64,000 nucleotides of DNA from assembly GCF_001625305.1 (NCBI RefSeq), contig NW_017803865.1:2929177-2993176 (forward strand). Direction: 5' to 3'. Position 1 is the first letter of the stretch, and each line of letters opens with the position of its first letter. The DNA is from Branchiostoma belcheri (Eukaryota; Chordata; Leptocardii; Amphioxiformes; Branchiostomatidae). Positions 52,701 through 60,650 of this stretch are shown here, one piece after another. Below the pieces are notes generated by a model, which had not been told where the DNA came from, did not search any database, and saw only the letters and a list, made by a program, of their open reading frames with translations. A program made the position numbers and the translations under genes.

Positions 52701-54982
52701 TTCGTGGTCTTTGGGATCTTTTATGTGCTATTTTCTGATTGCATGTAGACAGCATAGCCGGCCTGGTTGAATTAACTCCGTTTTTAGAACTGGGCTAATC
52801 AGAAAACAGCCGAAGACCACCAAATCCCCAGTTCTATAAGCCTGCTACGGAGGCTAGCTTTGGGCATTGTATACAGAACTGCACAGTGGCTATCCAGTTC
52901 TGTACAAACAGAGGGTTAGGGCTCAGATATTATGTCCAGTTAACGTTTGCACCCGGCTAGTTTAGATGGGAAGTTTTGGCTGTCGGTGTGAGACTAGTCT
53001 ACACAGACTCGCGCGCTATCGGGGGGACCGCTTGTGCCAATCGGAGGACACTTTACTTTCTTTTTCTGTACTCTCCAAGCAGAGGTTTATACTTCGTGTC
53101 TATCTAGCTCTATGCATGAATGGGTTAGGGTTAGGATCAGGCACGGTTCTGGATAGTCTCCGCGTATCCAAGAACGCAGTTTTGCCCCAGGCACGGTTCT
53201 GGATACGCGTGGACTCTGACCATGGCTACAACATCGGCTGATGTCTTTTTTTTCTCCAGCCAAACAGCCAGCCAATTGGGTACTGCCAGCCGTTTTGTAG
53301 CCACCAATTCACCAAATGATCTGCTTGTAGATTTGGTCATTTCAGTAAATGAAATCCATAAATGATGCCGAAAAGCTGCCCTTAGCCCATGTAGCACAGC
53401 GACATACCGTATTCTTGAACAAGACATTTTGGCACAGAAACGTGGCTCAGGGCGTCAAGAAAACATTCTTCGAGATCCACGATGCAGAGAAACGTCCTAA
53501 GGGTTAGAAAGGGAAAGTTGAACAGCCTGACAAGGTTACGCAACAGGTCAAGAAATAGCTCCCGGCTGAAGTACAGGATTTAAAGATCAGGCTCTGTTGA
53601 ACTGAATCAGACTCAAAGTAGAAAGTTGGAAGCAAACTTCAGAAAGAACGTTTAGAAAGCTGAAAGTTGCTGACCTCCAAGTTATACACGAAGACTGAAA
53701 ATAGCTGCCAGCAAATGTACAGGATTTAAAGATGTAAAGAATCCGTCTGAAGTGAATTGTACATTAGGCTTAGTTTCTAGGCTTAACATTTCCTGGCTTG
53801 GTTCACAGTCTCACATTGTCGGCTTTCATTTTTGTACCGCTATATCTTTCATTTCGCCAGTCAACCGGTACCGTATTGGTTACATCACTGCAAATTTGAT
53901 ACTTTCTTGCCAATTCGATATTGTAAATCGTTCTTGAACTTCCCCTAGACTGCTGAACCCGCAGTCATTCCATTCCCCGCCATAAAACGTATTCTATTTT
54001 ATAAACTTAAACAAAGCTGTTTTATAATGAAAATTAAACTGTTCTCCAACACACATTCTGTTGTAAACCGTCCTTAGACTTTACCTAGATGGGGTTAGCC
54101 CTCAGGCATCCCTTTCCCCGTATTGGTCGCGATGTCAGGTATTTATTCGGCCCTGAGAGGAGCCTAATGATCTGGCAGCGCTGCCAAGTTCACGGTTCAC
54201 CTTGTGTTGGGGTGATCCCTGTACGGACTGGAATGTCGTGTCATCAATCATGTGGAGCATGGTAGTTTCCCAAATATGCAAATTAGCAAAACGTATGCAA
54301 ATGCCAATCATCTACACAAAACTATCGCCAAGTTCACGGTTCACCTTGTGTTGGGGTGATCCCTGTACGGGCCGGAATGTCAGGCGATAAATCACTGGGA
54401 GCACGGTATGTTCCCAAATATGCAAATCACCAATCATGTGGAGCATGGTATTTTCCCAAATATGCAAATCATCAATCATGTGGAGCATGGTATTTTCCCA
54501 AATATGCAAATTAGCAAAACGTATGGAAATGCCAATCATCTACACAAAACTATCGCCAAGTTCACGGTTCACCTTATGTTGGGGTGATCCCTGTACGGAC
54601 TGGAATGTCTTGAGCCCCGGCAAACTACTAAAAGAATGCCTTTAAGGCTTTAGAAAACTTCTGTACTAAAGTTTCTGTCACTTCTTGATTTTCTGAAGCT
54701 CTGTCTAGCAAGTAAGGCACACGTGTGGGGAAGCGTGATAGTCTATGAAAGTTGTCCTCATTTCTGTAATCTTATCAAAACGTGTCCGACTGACAGTCAA
54801 CATCAGACTCTTCAAATCTGAGACGGACACTCATCAGACCCCGTAGCAGACAGTCTGACATGTTTCTACTAAAGATCCGTCCCGTGCAAATTCCAGAATA
54901 GAACGGAGTAATGTGTGATTCTTACTTCTTTTTAGTGACGCAGAAGAAGAGTGGCAAAAACGCCTCGAAGAAATCTCCGTAG
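43593..54982 (+). CDS. Second multi-exon gene: unknown N-terminal region and an MLCK-type Fn3 domain
   Basis: Exons 43593-43730 (or from 43531), 45006-45113, 45716-45812, 50018-50208, 50912-51023 and 54936-54982 join in phase (0, 0, 1, 0, 1) to one frame of about 230 codons. The first three encode charged sequence that I do not recognise. Exons four and five encode a single Fn3 domain whose strands resemble the Fn3 that precedes the kinase in smooth-muscle myosin light chain kinase. The last exon ends in a Lys/Ser-rich tail and TAG. ATG 43593 has G at -3 and +4. Alternatively the first exon is internal and titin splices into it, since the phases fit. Identity remains open. Confidence 0.6.
43931..44110 (+). 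repeat. Repeat fragment and second GTTT array in the first intron
   Basis: GGCCGTAGGGGCAGTGGG to GGCGGAGCCAATCCC, then a GTTT array at 44047-44082 followed by GGATATCTAGCTCTGTG. This last part echoes GGATCTCTAGCTCTATT after the first array at 43804. Confidence 0.7.
44685..44965 (+). repeat. GGCACGGTTCTGGAT-type repeat array
   Basis: Several units with GGCACGGTTCTGGATA, CGCGTATCCAAGAACG and TTTGCCCCAG. The same unit recurs at 34600-34910, 53136-53220 and 56520-56710. Confidence 0.85.
45006..45113 (+). CDS. Second gene, exon 2
   Basis: A 108-base exon, phase 0-0, with EEAKRLYKDSQSGELQ, MLEKVLITDEVRRAA and KGRK. It is charged and probably helical. A copy of its start (EEAKRQYRDS) lies at 44781, without a good acceptor in front. 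Confidence 0.68.
45652..45695. promoter_or_regulatory. Cluster of four canonical E-boxes
   Basis: CACGTG at 45652-45657, 45664-45669, 45675-45680 and 45690-45695, ending 20 bases before exon 3 of the second gene. CACGTG is the binding core of USF, MYC/MAX and related bHLH-ZIP factors (known). Regulatory use here is inferred from density alone. Confidence 0.5.
45716..45812 (+). CDS. Second gene, exon 3
   Basis: A 97-base exon, phase 0 to 1, with VTLKVSISEEEYLELC, RKFDEDQQILKTRKKR. The acceptor CCTGCAG follows the E-box cluster at 45652-45695. Its last Gly codon is completed by the Fn3 exon more than 4 kb away. Confidence 0.68.
45845..46440. mobile_element. Inverted and direct repeat block
   Basis: GATATGCTAATTTGGATTG occurs at about 45950 and with one or two changes at 46155. 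Its inverse (CAAATTAGCATATC) occurs at about 46388 with TCATCACAACATAC. The block looks like a duplicated palindromic element. A TACTCTCCAAGCAGA-type MITE end lies at 46200. Confidence 0.7.
46410..46870 (+). repeat. Tandem duplication of about 230 bases
   Basis: Two copies with ACAAGACATGACATAGTG, TAGCGTCATTTTACAGC, GAGTTAGAGACTGG, and ACTTGCTATCATTCTTGC. Confidence 0.9.
46915..47245 (+). mobile_element. Dispersed repeat C, copy 1
   Basis: About 330 bases with AAGACATTTTGGC, AGATCAGGCTCTGTTG, GAAGCAAACTTCAGAAAG and GAAGACTGAAAATAGC. The same order occurs at 53393-53740. Confidence 0.85.
47500..47960 (+). mobile_element. Retroelement-tail-like tandem repeats
   Basis: Two copies of about 135 bases (AAACAAATACGTACA, GACATCTTTTCAA, TAGTAGGG) are followed by CACTGACGAAAGGTAG then CTGAAACGTCTGACC. 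The latter is a motif style seen at the ends of many non-LTR and Penelope-like elements. A 62-base unit around ATCCAGTTGCTTGAG is then repeated. Nothing else is evident to 48170. Confidence 0.45.
48180..48653 (-). repeat. Tandem repeat with an open minus-strand frame
   Basis: Units of about 165 bases include GATTTCTTGTAAAAC, CAGACCCTC and CTAAATTTACC. On the minus strand 48653-48300 is open for 117 codons, with a repeated CAFYKKS, MFLHL and KFSRV pattern. No splice or start context makes it a convincing gene. Confidence 0.6.
48660..48955 (+). promoter_or_regulatory. Candidate promoter and leader exon in the long intron
   Basis: Palindromic CRE sites TGACGTCA at about 48671 and 48745, an E2F-like TTCCCGCCAAAT at about 48691, and an RFX-like GTTGCTATGGCGAC at about 48730 lie within 90 bases. 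Downstream, a GC-richer stretch ends GGCGGACTTGAG|GTAGGA near 48932, a usable donor. It could drive a short transcript that starts upstream of the Fn3 exons. Confidence 0.4.
49567..50017 (+). repeat. Five tandem echoes of the Fn3 exon acceptor and start
   Basis: Units starting at 49567, 49651, 49726, 49819 and 49919 each have an acceptor (for example CGTCTCCGCAG), 35-50 bases of exon start (GTAAACCCGTGACGAAG, GCGTCGGACATCGC) and a TTTG array. Periods are 75-100 bases. The sixth unit is the real exon at 50018. Confidence 0.95.
50018..51023 (+). CDS. Second gene: Fn3 domain exons
   Basis: Exons 50018-50208 and 50912-51023. The domain starts GKPVTKIRPFASDIAP, has LTLTWHPPEDDGG, SYAVEMFDVSDGKW, YRFRIRAENAYGVSEAG, and ends ILTKEPEQ. 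The ASDI start, the EMFD/EIWD-type strand and the AYGVSE end fit the Fn3 of MLCK better than titin Fn3s. Five truncated copies of the acceptor and exon start precede it. The last copy (50018) is the only one that continues into a complete exon. Confidence 0.85.
50640..50830 (+). mobile_element. Dispersed repeat B, copy 2
   Basis: Matches 8395-8600 in the same orientation with scattered differences (TCTGTCACCGTGGTAACT, TATAGCAGGAGGGATTT). Both copies are intronic. Confidence 0.75.
51655..52105 (+). repeat. Satellite-like triplicate
   Basis: Three units (about 51660, 51834, 51990) with TACAGCGCGATAGCACG or a one-base variant, CTGACAGTGTTTTTATTC and GGTTTGGGCCT. Periods are about 157-173 bases. 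Confidence 0.9.
52290..53095. repeat. Interleaved direct and inverted repeats
   Basis: GAAACCAGTAATGTTTCC occurs at about 52316 and 52458. GCACCCGGCTAGTTTAGAT occurs at 52519 and 52950, both followed by CTCTCCAAGCAGAG. An inverted pair (TAGCCTCCATAGCATG at 52650, CTGCTACGGAGGCTAG at 52840) encloses a T9 G10 run, and looks like a degraded MITE. Confidence 0.75.
53136..53220 (+). repeat. GGCACGGTTCTGGAT-type repeat, two units
   Basis: GGCACGGTTCTGGATAG, CGCGTATCCAAGAACG and TTTTGCCCCAGG, as in the array at 44685-44965. Confidence 0.85.
53393..53740 (+). mobile_element. Dispersed repeat C, copy 2
   Basis: Same orientation and order as 46915-47245, including AGATCAGGCTCTGTTG and AACTGAATCAGAC. 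Both copies lie in introns of the second gene. Confidence 0.85.
54187..54615 (+). repeat. Tandem array with ATGCAAAT octamers
   Basis: Three main units start AAGTTCACGGTTCACC (54187, 54330, 54557), with an inner 38-base unit around GTGGAGCATGGTATTTTC then CCAAATATGCAAAT. At least five ATGCAAAT octamers are present. Confidence 0.9.
54936..54982 (+). CDS. Second gene: candidate terminal exon with Lys-rich tail
   Basis: After acceptor TTCTTTTTAG, phase 1 reading gives VTQKKSGKNASKKSP and TAG. The pyrimidine-rich acceptor and correct phase support it. It is short, and no poly(A) hexamer was found nearby. Confidence 0.5.
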
Positions 54983-55429
54983 TCCGTAATTTATCCAGTA
55001 GCAGAGCTTGATTTTTCTTTTAATATCAGATATTTAACATTCATCAACGTACCTTGCACAGTTTATATGTAAAGACAGTCGTATGACGTTTCTAAGATAG
55101 CACAGGCTGCCTAGAAAAATGTTGAGACTGCAAGGCCCAACTGTCTTCCTTGTCCTTGCCGTTAAGATTTGTAAAAAAAAGGTATTGCCTGCGTATTGCC
55201 TGCAAGTAAGCCAGAAAATGTTGAGAAGGGGGTGTTTTAACCCCACAGTCCCGTGACCTCTCCATGACCTTACGGCAGTTTAAGAAGTGACTATGAGGTT
55301 CCGTTTGACTTCCTTCTGACAACATCTTAGACAAACAAACTTCAGCGGCCTTGTCACTTTTCTTCTTCTTGTTCTTGCTTTTTTTTTCCAACACTTCTGC
55401 AGAACGCACTTCGCCTGTGCAAAGCTCAC

Positions 55430-55740
55430 GATCAGCATAGCATAGTGTGACCCCCATGAGAGCCTCAGACCTGTATGTTGTACGTGTAACCCTCATGAGA
55501 TCCCCATTCCTTGTGAGTGCAGTATGCTCTGACAGAGAGCAGTATGCTCCTGAGCGCGATCAAACATTGGGGACCCCCCATAAGAGCCTCAGAGCGGTAT
55601 GATGTACCTGTAACCCCCATGAGAGCCCGGGGCCTGTACAATGTGTATGCTTGTGTGCAGGGTTCTGTGATCCTGACAGAGAGAACAATATTTATCCTCA
55701 GCCCGATCAAACATCCAGTCAGAAGGGACCCCGGGATGAA
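55430..55740 (+). repeat. Imperfect tandem repeat before the alternative exon
   Basis: CCCCCATGAGAGCC, GACAGAGAGCAGTATG and GATCAAACAT each recur about 130-180 bases apart. Nothing gene-like was seen from 55034 to 55956 apart from this. Confidence 0.7.
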
Positions 55741-55956
55741 CCTGTACGGTACACACCGGGCTGAGGCTCACGCGGGGGTTTGGGGGATCCGTCCCTAGGT
55801 CATTATTGCACATGTAGGTATAATTTGGTTAAAGCTTCTAAAACAATTTCACACATACTCGACATGTAAAAGTTGCAGACTCAAGTAGACCGCTTAGTTG
55901 TACTTCTAATCCGAAGAAGCGTTCTCCCGGTAACCCCCATGTTGGCCCCCCGCCAG

Positions 55957-56022
55957 GTCGGAACGACCGATCTTCGGACGGCGGAAAAAAGACGGACTCG
56001 ACCAGCGGCTCCGACTCGGTAG
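55957..56022 (+). CDS. Second gene: candidate alternative internal exon
   Basis: A 66-base exon, phase 1-1, between CGCCAG and GTAAGA. It encodes GRNDRSSDGGKKTDST then SGSDSVG, a Ser/Asp/Lys linker. It could replace the terminal exon at 54936 and lead to downstream exons beyond those I can recognise. Confidence 0.45.
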   Translation, partial: VGTTDLRTAEKRRTRPAAPTR

Positions 56023-56039
56023 GTAAGACACAAACCCTT

Positions 56040-56395
56040 CCTTCCGCTCCTCAAGGCGCCTTCAAGACGTCTTGGCTCGGGTAAAGCTTCCTTGAGACGC
56101 CTTGGCTTGGCTGGAGCTTCCTTGAGACGCCTTGGCTTGGCTCAAACTTCCTTCAGACGCCTTGGCTTTGCTGAAGCTTTCTTAAGACGGTGCCCGACTC
56201 GCGTGTGCGTCCTACTCGCGTCTTTGAGATTAAGGAGTCGCCTCAAGGCGCCTTGGCTTCGTGGTAAGACATTGAGCTTGAAGTCTTGGCTTGGCTGAAG
56301 CTTTCTTAAGACGATACCCAACTCGCGTGTGCGTCTCAAACATTAAGGAATCGCCTCAAGGCGCCTTGGCTTCGCGGTAAGACATTGAGCTTGTT
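56040..56395 (+). repeat. CTTCCTTGAGACGCC tandem repeats
   Basis: About four 34-base units (CTTCCTTGAGACGCC then TTGGCTTGGCT), then a duplication of about 110 bases with CTCAAGGCGCCTTGGC and AAGACATTGAGCTTG. Confidence 0.9.
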
Positions 56396-58524
56396 TGGCT
56401 TTAAGCTGGATTTAATGTTGAACTTCTGGCGTCTGGCTTGGCTTCTGTGCTGCAGTATACAACGTTATAACCTGTCTGTAGTGTAGTGTAGTGTAGTGTA
56501 GTGTAGTTTACAACTATATCGTACCCAGAACCGTGTCTATCTAGTTCTGTGCCTGAATGGGTTAGGATAGGATCAGGCACGGTTCTGGGTAGTCTCCGCG
56601 TATCCAATTGAAACGGAGATTTCCCCAGGCACGGTTCTGGATAAGCGTAGGCTGTCCAGAACCGTACCTGGGTATGCTTCTGGATAAATTACGGTTCTGG
56701 AAACAATAATAACTGAGGTCAAAATTTTCACAATAGGCAGGTGGCCGCTATAAACATAATAGATATAGGTTAATAGGAAAATTATGTGGCCACATTATCC
56801 ATATGACCTTTATGTAGAGGTGGTCAATAGTACAGGTTTGACTGTATATTATTGTAAGACTAAGAGTCTTGGCTTCTGGCGTGTGTAGTAGGCCCCCTAG
56901 CCTGGCTTTGCTGTGGTCTGTGCAGTTTGGTTACCTCCAAGCTGACAGCAGCGCAAATATTACCATGTGTTGTGTTGAAGCGTGGTGCACACATTTTAGG
57001 GGTCTCCAAGTTTGCCAATGACAATTTTGTGTTCTCCTCTTATATAGATAGGTTTCATGCATGCTTACTAAGTTTCATACAAACTTTATTTTCCAGCGCT
57101 TTTAAAAGATGTCATGCTTTTATGAGTAGTTTTTTTTTTTGCAATCTTAGGAGTCTATTGTTACTGACGATTTGAACTACGATGTAGCTGATTATAACTA
57201 TGTTTCTTTATAAATGGTAAAAGAAGTTAAGACTATCTGAAAAGTGTAGTCTTTAATCACACATGCTTTCCGTTTTCAGACAGATTTTTAGTACTTTTTT
57301 TTGCAATCTACGATGTTACTGTTTGAACTGTGGATTAGCTGATTGTAACTTTGTTTATATATAACGTTACATACATCTGTAAAAGTAGTTGAGAAAATTG
57401 TAGTCTTGAATCATACATGTTGAGAAGAAGTACATGTTACAAAGAGGTGAGTTGAACTGGACCGCCCCTGTGACCGTTATGTCTGAATATTTGTCTTCAA
57501 GTCGGCTGAACTGGCACCGGTGCCTCCAAACTGTCAACGCGAAGACCGAGGTACAAAGGGCGTCAGGGCAGAATAGGAACACTGGTGGTGCGATTTCTGT
57601 CATATCACATGTTTCTTTTGTCTTTTTACCATTCATTCATTCACTCCTTTTTTCTTTAATTTGCCCCCCGCTCTGCTAAACAGTGCCAAAACACGTCAGA
57701 ACGGTGGTCGTGTGATGTAACGGCAGAGCATTCGGGTCAGAACCAAGAGGTCCTTGGTTCGAATCCTCCCAAGTCACCGACCTTGTGCCCTTGCGAAAGG
57801 CACTTTACACGACTTTCTTCACTTCGGTCAGGTGAAAATGAGTATGCCAGAATGATCATTATCATGATCGTGGGCACTAAAGGAAAACCAACGGTTCTAC
57901 TATGGACATGTGTCCTACAAAACTGGGACTCCAACTCCAAGACGGTTGCTTGAACCTTTCTCGTGGTTAATGTCGGCTCAAAGACTTTAGATACCGGCGT
58001 GTCTCCGACTTAAAGGAAAGACAGGAAAGACCTGCTATTTTTCCTTCGTTACCTCAAGTCACTTGCCCTTTCACCAGCATTTCAAGAACGCTGTTTGGGG
58101 CGTCTGTAGTGAAAGTAATAGGCTCTGTAGGGGGATACGTGATCGCTGATTATGTATGTTTCACTGTGGACACAACACGGAGTATTGTTGGGGCAGCATT
58201 GGACAGGAGGATGCCGCAACTCGGCCGTTTGTTGTAAAATCACACGGGCGTCTGTTGCCGCAACACGGCCCGGCTGTTGTAAATCTGCGGCAGGTTTGTT
58301 GTGAAAACGTTACTGTAAGCGCACCTGTGCGTGGCGCTTTGTTTAGAAGGAGCGAGCCTCCATGGAACGTTACGAACAGGGATCGAGGAAGACACAGAGA
58401 CGTTCTGCCAAAGTGCTATGCACAGCACACTACTAGTTTATCTGTATCTGTATAGCCGGTATAACCGCCTTTCGGCGTAACACACCAGCTTCGCAGGCAC
58501 GCGGCGCGGCGGCAGCTGGCTATA
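56396..58524. other. Non-coding stretch with scattered repeats
   Basis: GGCACGGTTCTGG units at 56520-56710, a SINE-like piece at 57690-57860, and AT-rich unique sequence elsewhere. A possible small open stretch at 57500-57551 lacks a matching phase. I see no supportable gene. Confidence 0.6.
57690..57860 (+). mobile_element. tRNA-derived SINE-like element
   Basis: GGTTCGAATCC (B-box) lies at about 57757 after CAGAGCATTCGGGTCAG and AAGAGGTCC. Downstream TTGCGAAAGGCACTTTAC and GTGAAAATGAGTAT match, in the opposite orientation, the style of the segments at 25380-25560. Confidence 0.65.
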
Positions 58525-58830
58525 TTACACCGATCGACTTGTTACACCTAGCCCTTGAACTTCTAGCTCTAGACATTGTTTATAGCTATCTATTGACAAT
58601 GCCCCTACTGTACTTGGTGACAGTGAGTTCCACTCTGAGATAGTTCTAGGAAAGAATGAATTATTGAACACCTCAATCCTTGGTTGATAACTCTGGTACT
58701 TGAAGGCTTGGCTATTTCTTGTTCTCTTCTGGGCTGGTATTAGGTACTTAGTTTCGCTCAGGCACAGTGCTTTTTCACCTTTGTCATTGTTTGGTGTGCA
58801 TGCATGTGAGGGGGCAGCCAAATACTGAGT
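58525..58830 (-). mobile_element. Non-LTR (LINE) ORF2 3' fragment
   Basis: The minus-strand frame contains RTRNSQAFKYQS, NNSFFPRTISEWNSL and IDSYKQCLE, the typical C-terminal motif of CR1/jockey-like reverse-transcriptase ORFs (F-F-P-R-T-I-x-x-W-N-x-L). Only this tail is present. A short inverted piece (ACCAAACAATGACAAAGG) recurs at about 59228. Confidence 0.75.
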
Positions 58831-59397
58831 ACTAGTATAAAGAAGAAATCACAAGGCTTCAAACTAGGCACATTGGGCTTAGTTGTTGCGACAAGCATTA
58901 AGCCCTAGTATTTGGGTATTGCGTGGGTGCAGGCGTCACTTCCTGCCAACTTGACCTTATATCAATCTGCCGTAACCAAATACCCCTCCATCCTGCCACT
59001 CTACTTCATTCAAATACACAAGCAATCACACCCAAAACAAGGCGGGGCTTTAGTAGATGAGGACTAAATAATAAACTATTTTGTCTTGAAAGTGTAATTT
59101 ATAGTTCGTGCCTGAGAAAAACTAATCAGAGAATGTGATCCTGAAATGTGAGTGATTTCTCGTCAAGGTGAACCGTTGAAGGACACCCACTAAGACGCCA
59201 GTTTATCCTAACTTGTCCTCACATGCGCACCAAACAATGACAAAGGTGAAAAAGTAAACTATATGCTGTGTCTAGCATTTTGGCAGAACGTCTCTTTTCA
59301 GGTTTTCGCGTACGTAAGGATGACGTCCCGTCCCATTAAACGTTGAGTCGGAAAAGATATCGCCTGCAACGGGCATCCAACAAAAACCGTGAAAACT

Positions 59398-59712
59398 TCT
59401 ACTCTCCAAGCAGAGGTTTGGGGTTATTTTTGGCTTATTTCTAGGCTTTTCTTTTCAGGGTTTCTTTTTTTTTGCACTGGAATTTTTTTTATCCAACCCT
59501 TAAAGAAAATAGGAAAATAGAAACCCTGATAAAAGCTAGCCTGGTATCCAGCCTTGTTAGCTTTATAGTCCGCTACCCAAGATCCCCTGACAACTTGGCG
59601 GGGAGCGGATCTTGGGTAGCGGACTAAAGCTATAAACAAGGCTGGATACCAGGCTAGATAAAAGCCCAAAACACCCCAAAAATAACCCCAAAACCTCTGC
59701 TTGGAGAGTAGA
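59398..59712. mobile_element. MITE-like element with CTCTCCAAGCAGAG ends
   Basis: Inverted ends TACTCTCCAAGCAGAGG and CCTCTGCTTGGAGAGTA extend through GGGGTTATTTTTGG. A second element (59537-59656) is inserted in its right half. Related single ends occur at 46200, 52621 and 53071. Confidence 0.88.
59537..59656. mobile_element. Short MITE nested in the previous element
   Basis: 120 bases with ends TAGCCTGGTATCCAGC and GCTGGATACCAGGCTA and long arms (TAGTCCGCTACCCAAGATC). Perfect 9-bp target duplication GATAAAAGC at 59528-59536 and 59657-59665. Confidence 0.92.
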
Positions 59713-59844
59713 AAAATCCGGGTTTCGCACCGTCCCCGGTACACACAGAGCCGATACGGGCCCATTTGTTTCCGCAAGAATCGTGTAAACACACGTGAAG
59801 TTGTCAGACCTTCGAATTTACCCTGGGAATTCCGTGGCCTTATA

Positions 59845-59935
59845 TGGCCCAGTTTGGCGCGTCCCGTCCGTCTGTGCTGACGTCATGACAGGTTTCCCGC
59901 CAAATCAGACGACAGAAACACGCCACAGCATCGGA
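59845..59935. promoter_or_regulatory. CRE and E2F-like cluster
   Basis: TTTGGCGCG (about 59853), TGACGTCA (about 59879) and TTTCCCGCCAAAT (about 59893) lie in about 50 bases. The layout GCTGACGTCA...TTCCCGCCAAAT also occurs at 48669-48702. No adjacent gene was recognised, so function is uncertain. Confidence 0.35.
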
Positions 59936-60440
59936 TGCAAAATCGCGATTAAATTTTAAAGACAACGAAACACACAATAGAATCCGTAAAAGAAAATTCG
60001 TAGATGACCACATATGTTCTTTGGAAATTTCACATTTTTAGTAAGGATCCGTATCTAGTTTATCTAATACCTTTGTTTTGGCAGGAAAACAATGAACCCT
60101 TGATTTCATAATTATTGCAAATAATATGCAAGATCCAAAATGATGGTTAAAAGGAAACAAAACACACAGAGGTAAAAGCAACTTGGGAAAACTTCCCTTT
60201 TTGGTAGGAATCCGTCTGTGGTTTATCAAGTACGTGTTTTGGCATGAACACAATGGAGACAGTCAGTCAAGAAATCGGCGCCGCATTCTGTTCGTGTTAT
60301 ATTTAGACCGCCCCAAGGTGTAGGTCTTCTTCTGAAGATGTCTTGAGATTTTGAGTATCGAGAAGTCGAGCCAAGACGACACTTTTTAGATTTATTAGAC
60401 CTCAGATGCCGGAGTATGTAGAGGATGCACGATTAGCGTG

Positions 60441-60650
60441 TATATCTAGTCTCTACCAGACTAACTACGCTGGCTATATATAGGAGAATATTTGCCAGGG
60501 GAGTTTGGCCGCCTTGTAGGTTTGACAGGCCGCACAGGGAACTTGAGAAACTACCTCCCCGCGGCCGGACTCCCTTGGCCCATTTTACTGTCTTTTGCCG
60601 AATTCTACGATCCGTATTCCCGTAGAAAGGCCTGGTGGAGGCTAGGTATA
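60441..60650. mobile_element. MITE-like element with degraded inverted ends
   Basis: The ends TATATCTAGTCTCTACC and GGTGGAGGCTAGGTATA are imperfect inverted repeats. The TAGTCTCYACCAGRC core is shared with the element at 62375-62590. Confidence 0.6.

Noticed and set aside
56092-56298. Arg/Leu-repeat protein frame
   Set aside because: The frame arises from the 34-base tandem repeat. It has no splice or conservation support.
57500-57551. Possible downstream exon of the second gene
   Set aside because: It has AG and GT borders and an open frame, but its start phase does not fit the phase 1 end of exon 55957-56022.
59424-59792. Minus-strand frame of 122 codons
   Set aside because: It runs across the nested MITEs and has no protein similarity.
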